This document shows, piece after piece, positions 18,752 to 23,340 of a stretch of DNA of 23,340 nucleotides; position 1 is the first letter of the stretch; each line of letters begins with the position of its first letter. Source of the DNA: Mycoplasmoidaceae bacterium (GTDB taxonomy: Bacteria; Bacillota_I; Bacilli_A; Mycoplasmatales; Mycoplasmoidaceae); contig JAKSVN010000012.1 in NCBI GenBank assembly GCA_024427125.1, forward strand, positions 1-23,340, given 5' to 3'. The notes beneath the pieces were generated by a model. That model was not told the DNA's origin. It did no database searches and was given only the letters and a program-made list of their open reading frames with translations. Position numbers and translations under genes: made by a program.

Positions 18752-19671
18752 AAATGATGTTTATGATTTAATTGTCATTTATGACTAAATCAACCCCATG
18801 GTTCTTTTATAGTTGTTTTTTCATAATCATATCAATGCCATCAACAACCACTATACTTATCCCCATAAGCAAAGTATCCTCTTTTGCATAAATCACAAAG
18901 TAAAACACTGCCTGTGACAAAGACTATAAGACAAATGAAAAATGTAGCTTGAGCTCCAACATAGTTGTGACCAAATGCTTTTTCAAAGAAATAGAAAGTT
19001 CCATTTCCACCATCTGAGGCAGTACCAAAATCATTAAGTGTAATGCCTGCAACTTGTCATCTTGCTCCTGTTGAATAAGCTACGATTATTACATAAAGAT
19101 AGAATCCTAGCACTGCACCAGCTACAGATATCCCACCCTTTCAACCATGTTTTGGTGTATTTAAAACAACACCCAAACCTATTAATAAGTTCATGGTATG
19201 TCCAAAGAAATATAAATCTGTTTGGTCGGCTGTACCTACAAAGATGTTTCATCAATCAAAGCGAATATCAGCTGTCATTGGCATAGCAATTAGAACAACC
19301 ATTAAACTTGACACAATTGCAAATGGTGCAAAAGCTCTAGCTGCTTTTCTGCTTGGATCTGCAATTAATGTTACAGGTAACATAAAGTTAAGGAATGGAC
19401 AGATGTTAAGCATAAAAGCTTTAGAAATAAGATCAGATTCTTTAGAATTTGTTGTCGGATTAATAAGTATTGTATGGGCAAGCCTACTTCAGTATGTAGC
19501 TCAACACATACCAATACAATAACCAATGTAGAAAATACTAAGTCCTAACCAGAATCAATATGTATTAGTAACCTTTCTAATTCATTTGTTACCGGCTAAA
19601 ACACCACCTGCTAGCACCAATGCTAGTAGCGATAAGCATAGACCTCCATATTCAAAAGATACACCGTTCAT
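18742..19671 (-). CDS. Multi-pass membrane protein, YwaF/TMEM164-like, 309 aa
   Basis: Integral membrane protein with about seven hydrophobic segments (near residues 8-27, 38-60, 86-106, 115-135, 155-175, 183-203, 235-258). Seven helices, LNICPFLNFMLP in helix 3 and FFGHTMNLL in helix 5 recall the YwaF/TMEM164 fold, where a Cys and a His are conserved; this link is from pattern memory and moderate. The C-terminal tail (last 40 residues) is soluble and rich in Trp, His and Tyr (GCWWHWYDYE, WGWFSHKWQ). Over ten TGA codons are read as Trp, so it looks fragmented under the standard code and could be missed. Starts 2 bp after the upstream small gene; no good Shine-Dalgarno, so translation is probably coupled. 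Confidence 0.8.
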
Positions 19672-19673
19672 AA

Positions 19674-20123
19674 TTACTTAAATTTATTGAACCTCAAAGA
19701 TGTGATTGTGTCTTTTCACACAACATGTTTATTTGCATCTATGCATTTGAAATAAACATCAATCCCACCCGGACCGTTAGTTCTTGTCTTTTCTAAAGAC
19801 TTAAACTTCATTTCAACAGTAAATGTTTTATTTTCAGTAACGATTGGATCAAAACTTACAGGTTCTAACCAATTGATAAAATTATAAAATTTTGACTTTT
19901 TAGTTGTAACTAAAATACTTTGTCCTTTTTTCAAATTTTCCTTTAGAGAAAATGTATATGTGTAGGTGTCTGAAGCGAAACCAATATCGAGTTGTTTAAA
20001 ATCAATTAACACATGGTGTTTTGTTTCTAGAACAGACATAGGGATTGCAACTGCGGATACGGCTGCAACTGATAAACAAGGAATTAAGATTGGAATAAGT
20101 TTGATTTTTTTATTCTTTTTCAT
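19674..20123 (-). CDS. Small secreted or N-terminally anchored protein, 149 aa, unknown
   Basis: No known family recognised. The N terminus MKKNKKIK is strongly basic, followed by a hydrophobic stretch (residues 9-30) that includes LIPCLSV and AAVSAVAIP. The Cys is not in a good lipobox, so this is either a signal peptide or a membrane anchor. The remaining 115 residues are beta-prone (TYTYTFSL, FTVEMKF, GGIDVYFKC) and basic. A TGA (Trp) near residue 137 and further codons to TAA at 19676-19674 complete it. The start was chosen because TATAAT (20136-20131) lies 7 nt upstream and the signal follows; longer in-frame starts would cross the divergent promoter. Co-transcribed with the 7-TM gene, so the two may act together at the membrane (inference). 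Confidence 0.72.
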
Positions 20124-20130
20124 TTCATAT

Positions 20131-20136
20131 ATTATA
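20131..20136 (-). promoter_or_regulatory. -10 box of the secreted protein/7-TM unit
   Basis: TATAAT on the minus strand ends 7 nt before the ATG at 20123, with no Shine-Dalgarno: leaderless layout. It is 23 bp from the opposing -10 box of the SIR2 gene. Confidence 0.5.
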
Positions 20137-20159
20137 TATTTATATATAAATTGTACTAA

Positions 20160-20165
20160 TATAAT
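20160..20165 (+). promoter_or_regulatory. -10 box of the SIR2 gene (leaderless type)
   Basis: TATAAT ends 6 nt before the ATG at 20172, the same spacing as at the lipoprotein gene at 110. The six bases between contain no Shine-Dalgarno sequence. Confidence 0.6.
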
Positions 20166-20171
20166 GAAAAC

Positions 20172-20906
20172 ATGGACAAGATAAAACAATTACAAGAAAT
20201 CTTACAAAGCTCAAAAAATATTGTGTTCTTTGGTGGGGCAGGTGTAAGTACCGAAAGTGGTATCCCAGATTTTAGATCAAAAGATGGTTTGTACAACCAA
20301 AAATTTGACTACCCACCTGAAGTAATTCTTTCACATGATTTTTTCTTTGAACACACTAAAGAATTTTATGACTTTTATTTCTCAAAAATGTTGGACTTAT
20401 CAATCAAGCCAAATGATGCTCATAAACAACTTGCAAAATGAGAGCAATTAGGTAAGTTGAAAGCAATAGTCACTCAAAACATCGATGGCCTACATCAACT
20501 TGCTGGAAGCAAGGTTGTATATGAACTTCATGGCACTGTCCACAAGAATAGATGTACCAAATGTAACAAGTTCTTTTCTGCCCAAGAAATTTTGAAGTTT
20601 AAAGGCAAGGGTTTACCTAAATGTTCATGTGGTGGAATCATCAAACCAGAAGTAGTGCTTTACAATGAAGGTTTAGATAGTGCTACAATCAACGGTGCAG
20701 TGCAAGCAATTGCTAGTGCTGACACATTGATTGTTGCAGGAACAAGTTTAACTGTTTATCCAGCAGCTGGATTGATAGATTATTTTAGAGGAAAACATTT
20801 AATTGTTATCAACCGTGATGCAACTAGTCGTGATAGCAGAGCAGATTTAGTTATTCATGAACCAGTTGGAAAAACATTAGCACAAATTCATTTAGAGAAG
20901 GCTTAA
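20172..20906 (+). CDS. NAD-dependent protein deacylase, SIR2 family
   Basis: Removes acyl groups from protein lysines using NAD. 244 aa, typical of bacterial CobB-type enzymes. Seen: NAD motif [18 protein letters not shown] at 19-36; [12 protein letters not shown] at 101-112; catalytic His120 in YELHGTVH; the zinc module with Cys128, Cys131, Cys151 and Cys153 (RCTKC ... KCSCGG); [22 protein letters not shown]; and VINRD. One TGA (Trp90). The ATG directly follows a TATAAT at the leaderless spacing. Its stop codon lies in the loop region of its own terminator. Single-gene unit divergent from the secreted protein gene. Acyl specificity cannot be told. Confidence 0.95.
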
Positions 20907-20918
20907 GCCTTCTTTTTT
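20896..20918 (+). terminator. Rho-independent terminator of the SIR2 gene
   Basis: A perfect 18-bp palindrome AGAAGGCTTAAGCCTTCT (20896-20913) followed by T to 20918. The TAA stop (20904-20906) sits at the tip of the hairpin, so the last codons form its 5' arm. Confidence 0.85.
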
Positions 20919-20978
20919 ATACAAAAATTTTTACATTAATAAATGTCATAACCTCACATTTAATCAATGTTTAAGAGA

Positions 20979-21025
20979 TATTATAAAAATGTTTAGTCTA
21001 ACTTTTTGTATATCTATATACAAGG
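20979..21025 (+). promoter_or_regulatory. Candidate ruvAB promoter and leader inverted repeat
   Basis: TATTAT (20979-20984) is a possible -10 box. Downstream, TTGTATAT (21006-21013) and ATATACAA (21016-21023) form an 8-bp inverted repeat with a 2-nt spacer, touching an AAGG at 21022-21025. Could be a hairpin near the ribosome site or an operator; both are inference. The rest of 20919-21045 holds nothing else I recognise. Confidence 0.35.
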
Positions 21026-21045
21026 TATATATGGAGAAAAGAAAA

Positions 21046-21654
21046 ATGTATTCATATATAGTAGGAAAAGTGGTTTCTATTCATAAGAAATCAATCGTAA
21101 TTGAAAATAATTACAAAGGTTACTATGTCTTTACCTCTAAACCAGATGTGTTTGAAAAAGACAAAACAATAAGATTGTATGTTTATAAGTATACATACTT
21201 ATCAAATAAGAATTCTTTAAAGGAAGACCTTTATGGATTTAAAAGATGAGAAGAAAAAGAATTCTTCTTAAATTGTTTAAATATTAGTGGTATTGGTCCA
21301 AAATCAGCTATGAACTTTTTACAAAATGATATTGATGTTTTAAAACAATTAATATCTAATAAAGATGCTGATGCATTGGAACAATTACCAGGTATAAGTA
21401 AAAAGTTTGCATATTTATTAGTTGAATATCTAGCTGACTTCTATGTTAAGAATAAAGCAGAGAACTATGATAACATCGCTGATGTTATTAATGTATTAAA
21501 GACTTTAGGTTACAACCAAGACGATATAAATTTTGCAATTAATCGCCTTTGTGAGACTAATGCAATAGAAAGTACTATGGAGACATCAGATGTTGTTGCT
21601 ATGGCAATTAAATTGATTTCTGTAAAGAATGAAGCTGCAGTCCCTAAGGCCTAA
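21046..21654 (+). CDS. ruvA: Holliday junction branch migration protein RuvA
   Basis: Tetrameric DNA-junction binding subunit that loads RuvB. 202 aa, the usual size. Domain I is an OB-like fold (MYSYIVGKVVSIHKKSIVIE, GYYVF); domain II has two helix-hairpin-helix motifs, CLNISGIGPKSAMNFL and LEQLPGISKKFAYLLV; domain III (last 50 residues) has the RuvB-contacting helices with LKTLGYNQDDINFAI. A TGA (Trp) lies between domains I and II. Start: the family normally begins at the MYSYIVG position; GGAG is 9 nt upstream. An ATG five codons earlier (21031) with AAGG is a fair alternative. The gene end overlaps ruvB by 26 bp. Confidence 0.93.
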
Positions 21655-22561
21655 TAGCCTAAAAGAGTTTGTTGGCAAACAAACATTAAAGCAAAATTTA
21701 AAAACTTATTTAAAAGCAAGTGCAATACACAATGAACCATTAGATCATTGTTTATTCTATGGATTACCAGGCACTGGTAAGACTTCTCTTGCTTTTATTA
21801 TTGCCAAGGAACAAAAAGCAAACATTAAGATTATTCAAGGTTCAACCATTCAAAAGAATCTTGATGTTTATAACTTTGCTCTAACAATTCATGATAATGA
21901 TGTAGTTTTCATTGATGAGATTCATGGAATTAATAAAGCATGTTTTGAATTGCTCTATTCATTAATGGAAGACTTTTCAATGGATATTACCATAGGTAAA
22001 GATTTTAATTCAAGAACAACTAGAATTAAAGTTCCTAAGTTTACATTGATCGGTGCAACAACATCTCTAACTAAAATACCAAAACCTCTCGAAGAAAGAT
22101 TTGGCATTCAATTCTATTTTGAAGATTATTCACTAGATGAAATCAAAATAATTATTAGCAATGCCATTAAAAAAGTTAATGTTAAATTAACTGATGATGA
22201 AATTCTAGCTATAGCTAATAATTCGAAAGGAATTCCTAGAAATGCTTTAACAATCTTATCAAGAGTTATAGATTTTAAAACATTAGATCAAGATGCTAAT
22301 ATCAAACAAATCTTTAGACAGATTGGTATTTTTGAAAATGGTTTAAACAAGAATGATATGAAATATTTAATGTGTTTTGTTAACTCAAATGGAACTATTG
22401 GAATCAAAACATTAAGTCAAATGACAGATTTTGAAATTCAATTTATTGAAGAAAAAATTGAACCCTATTTATTCAAGAATAAATATGTTATCAAAACTAC
22501 ACATGGAAGAAAGATTTTATCACAAGGTTTAGCAATTATTAACAAAATTAGGAGTATATAA
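21629..22561 (+). CDS. ruvB: Holliday junction branch migration ATPase RuvB
   Basis: AAA+ motor that drives branch migration with RuvA. 310 aa, slightly short for the family (about 330), with a trimmed N terminus: it starts only six residues before LRPNSLKEFVG. Walker A GLPGTGKTS, Walker B VVFIDEIHGI, MEDFSMDITIGK beta-hairpin, sensor 1 LIGATTS, arginine finger region PLEERFGIQF, sensor 2 GIPRNALTIL, and the C-terminal winged-helix (YLMCFVNSNGTIGIKTL, ... TTHGRKILS) are all present. The ATG lies 26 bp inside ruvA with no strong Shine-Dalgarno, so coupled translation is likely. No ruvC is seen in the window. Confidence 0.94.
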   Translation: MKLQSLRPNSLKEFVGKQTLKQNLKTYLKASAIHNEPLDHCLFYGLPGTGKTSLAFIIAKEQKANIKIIQGSTIQKNLDVYNFALTIHDNDVVFIDEIHGINKACFELLYSLMEDFSMDITIGKDFNSRTTRIKVPKFTLIGATTSLTKIPKPLEERFGIQFYFEDYSLDEIKIIISNAIKKVNVKLTDDEILAIANNSKGIPRNALTILSRVIDFKTLDQDANIKQIFRQIGIFENGLNKNDMKYLMCFVNSNGTIGIKTLSQMTDFEIQFIEEKIEPYLFKNKYVIKTTHGRKILSQGLAIINKIRSI

Positions 22562-22562
22562 T

Positions 22563-22796
22563 ATGACTAATAAAGTAATTGCCATGACCATTACAGAAAT
22601 TGAAAAATCATCAAATGAATTTAAAAAGACACATAAAATTAAAGTGTCAGGTCCTTATGATGATGAACAGATACCTAATTGGTTAAAAGATTTTATCATA
22701 AATGTAAATAATTTCATTGAATCACAAACAAAATTTAATAAAGATATTATTCAACGAATTGATACCCTAGTTCAAAAAAATAATCTAAAAGAATAA
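22563..22796 (+). CDS. Small conserved-looking protein of unknown function, 77 aa
   Basis: Not recognised. It begins 1 bp after the ruvB stop; AGGAG lies 9 nt before the ATG, inside the end of ruvB. The sequence is charged and helical, with an extended N-terminal half (VIAMTITEIEKSS, HKIKVSGPYDD), then NWLKDFIINVNNFIE and a C-terminal helix with heptad-like hydrophobics (IIQRIDTLVQ), which might form a coiled coil. No membrane segment. Followed by a terminator, so it is the last gene of the ruvAB unit. A link to recombination is by position only. Confidence 0.7.
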   Translation: MTNKVIAMTITEIEKSSNEFKKTHKIKVSGPYDDEQIPNWLKDFIINVNNFIESQTKFNKDIIQRIDTLVQKNNLKE

Positions 22797-22821
22797 AAAA
22801 ATAAGGCAATGCCTTATTTTT
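22796..22821. terminator. Bidirectional terminator between the ruvAB unit and the acyl carrier gene
   Basis: Stem AAAAAATAAGGC / GCCTTATTTTT with a short loop and T-runs both ways, between convergent genes. Both flanking stop codons lie at its edges (22794-22796 and 22814-22816). Confidence 0.85.
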
Positions 22822-23053
22822 GTTTTGCTTCAAAAGCAGCAATTAATTGATTGATGGTCTTAATCTTCATTAGATCTGAATCATCTAATCTAAAACCAAC
22901 TTTATCTTCAATAGCTACAATAATACTTAAAACAATAATTGAATCAATACCTAACTTTTTAAAATCAATAGATAGGCTTTGTTCATCTAATTTAACATTA
23001 ATTTTTTGCTTATTAGCAACATCTTTTATAACACTTAAAATTTTGTCTTTCAT
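22814..23053 (-). CDS. acpP: Acyl carrier protein
   Basis: Small acidic four-helix carrier; its serine would carry phosphopantetheine and an acyl group. 79 aa, typical. The modification motif is LGIDSIIVLSIIV with Ser38 (usual form LG.DSL). The second half has KVGFRLDDSDLMKIKTINQLI, the usual helix III and IV pattern. The gene stands alone, without fatty-acid synthesis genes around it, as in other Mollicutes, where the ACP role is unclear. No Shine-Dalgarno is seen; TAAAAT (23067-23062) lies 8 nt before the ATG. Ends in a bidirectional terminator. Confidence 0.9.
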   Translation of the reverse strand: MKDKILSVIKDVANKQKINVKLDEQSLSIDFKKLGIDSIIVLSIIVAIEDKVGFRLDDSDLMKIKTINQLIAAFEAKQK

Positions 23054-23061
23054 ATATTAAT

Positions 23062-23067
23062 ATTTTA
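23062..23067 (-). promoter_or_regulatory. Candidate -10 box of the acyl carrier protein gene
   Basis: TAAAAT on the minus strand, 8 nt before the ATG, again without a Shine-Dalgarno sequence. A one-base mismatch to the consensus makes it less sure than the others. Confidence 0.4.
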
Positions 23068-23089
23068 CTAAAAATAAATGAATAATTTA

Positions 23090-23095
23090 TATAAT
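23090..23095 (+). promoter_or_regulatory. Candidate -10 box of the tRNA cluster
   Basis: TATAAT about 26 bp before tRNA-Asn would give a short 5' leader for removal by RNase P. No convincing -35 box. It is divergent from the acyl carrier protein promoter. Confidence 0.45.
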
Positions 23096-23121
23096 CTTAT
23101 GGTATCATTATTATTACGTGT

Positions 23122-23196
23122 GGCCACCTAGCTCAGTGGTAGAGCAACCGGCTGTTAACCGGTTGGTCGCAGGTTCGAACCCTGTGGTGGCCGCCA
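23122..23196 (+). tRNA. tRNA-Asn (anticodon GTT)
   Basis: Full cloverleaf: acceptor GGCCACC pairs with GGTGGCC; D-arm GCTC/GAGC; anticodon stem ACCGG/CCGGT around CTGTTAA with GTT at 23154-23156; T-arm GCAGG-TTCGAAC-CCTGT (one G-T pair). Discriminator G and an encoded CCA. Confidence 0.97.
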
Positions 23197-23202
23197 TATA
23201 TT

Positions 23203-23279
23203 GGCCTGTTGGTGAAGTGACTTAACACACACGCCTTTCACGCGTGCATTCATGGGTTTGAATCCCGTACAGGTCACCA
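23203..23279 (+). tRNA. tRNA-Glu (anticodon TTC)
   Basis: Acceptor GGCCTGT pairs with ACAGGTC (one G-T); anticodon stem CACGC/GCGTG around CTTTCAC with TTC at 23237-23239; T-loop TTTGAAT in a CATGGG/CCCGT arm; discriminator A; CCA encoded. Six bases after tRNA-Asn, so one transcript. Confidence 0.95.
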
Positions 23280-23282
23280 AAT

Positions 23283-23340
23283 GCGGTGTTAGCTCAGCCG
23301 GGAGAGCATATGCCTTACAAGCATAGGGTCGGGAGTTCGA
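23283..23340 (+). tRNA. tRNA-Val (anticodon TAC), cut by the window end
   Basis: Starts GCGGTGT-TA-GCTC; D-arm GCTC/GAGC; anticodon stem TATGC/GCATA around CTTACAA with TAC at 23316-23318; the T-arm begins (CGGGAGTTCGA) and the rest is outside. Val-UAC is one of the tRNAs that carry 5-methoxyuridine at U34 in B. subtilis, so it is a likely target of the yrr-like genes here. Confidence 0.92.

Noticed and set aside
18274..22561. A dedicated recombination island formed by ruvX and ruvAB
   Set aside because: ruvX is co-transcribed with tRNA-modification genes on the other strand, 2.3 kb away and behind separate promoters and terminators. Proximity alone is weak evidence.
1..23340. CRISPR arrays, insertion sequences, prophage or toxin-antitoxin pairs
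   Set aside because: No regularly spaced repeats, transposase, integrase or phage structural motifs were found on either strand; the only long repeats are between the two paralogous lipoprotein genes.

Overview
The window comes from a wall-less Mollicute (Mycoplasma-like bacterium). The DNA is very AT-rich, and UGA is read as tryptophan inside almost every gene: GpmI, TpiA, the phosphomutase, DagK, GT2, RuvA, SIR2 and the lipoproteins all need it to be full length. Lipoproteins are large and duplicated, genes are tightly packed with 1-26 bp overlaps, and there is no cell-wall gene. I cannot fix the genus; a member of Mycoplasmatales is the safest statement.

Layout. 1-109 is an intergenic region with a rightward promoter and, probably, a leftward leader for a gene outside the window. 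110-847 (+) is a 245-aa lipoprotein. 876-6307 (-) holds two tandem ~900-aa paralogous lipoproteins with an Ig-like domain near the N terminus. They lie directly downstream of a long leftward operon, 6321-12590 (-): dagK, deoD, deoC, a phosphohexo/pentomutase, tpiA, gpmI. The deoD-deoC-mutase-tpiA-gpmI part reads as one route: nucleoside phosphorolysis, pentose-1-P to pentose-5-P, deoxyribose-5-P cleavage to glyceraldehyde-3-P, then lower glycolysis.

Divergently, 12659-15620 (+) is galU-galE-GT2, each overlapping the next by one base. It should supply UDP-glucose and UDP-galactose to a glycosyltransferase, most likely for membrane glycolipid; dagK, across the divergent promoter, also concerns diacylglycerol. 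It meets, with a 1-bp gap, a leftward cluster 15622-18699 (-): ruvX, a TrmR-like methyltransferase and two U32-family proteins. The order matches Bacillus subtilis yrrK-yrrM-yrrN-yrrO, the 5-hydroxyuridine/5-methoxyuridine tRNA wobble-modification genes, without the wall gene yrrL (mltG).

18742-20123 (-) encodes a 7-TM YwaF/TMEM164-like membrane protein and a small secreted or anchored protein. Then come 20172-20906 (+) SIR2, 21046-22796 (+) ruvA-ruvB-small unknown protein, 22814-23053 (-) an acyl carrier protein, and a tRNA cluster Asn-Glu-Val (+), the last cut by the window end.

Most noteworthy: (i) the tRNA U34 modification set in an organism class expected to lack prephenate; (ii) the tandem giant lipoproteins, whose duplication seems to have carried along the last bases of gpmI; (iii) a set of TATAAT boxes placed 6-8 nt before start codons without a Shine-Dalgarno sequence, pointing to leaderless mRNAs; (iv) a hairpin/pseudoknot-capable leader at the left edge; (v) a tpiA-gpmI junction that looks like a fossil of UGA reassignment. 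No CRISPR array, insertion sequence or phage gene was seen, and there is no gene-free stretch above 300 bases.
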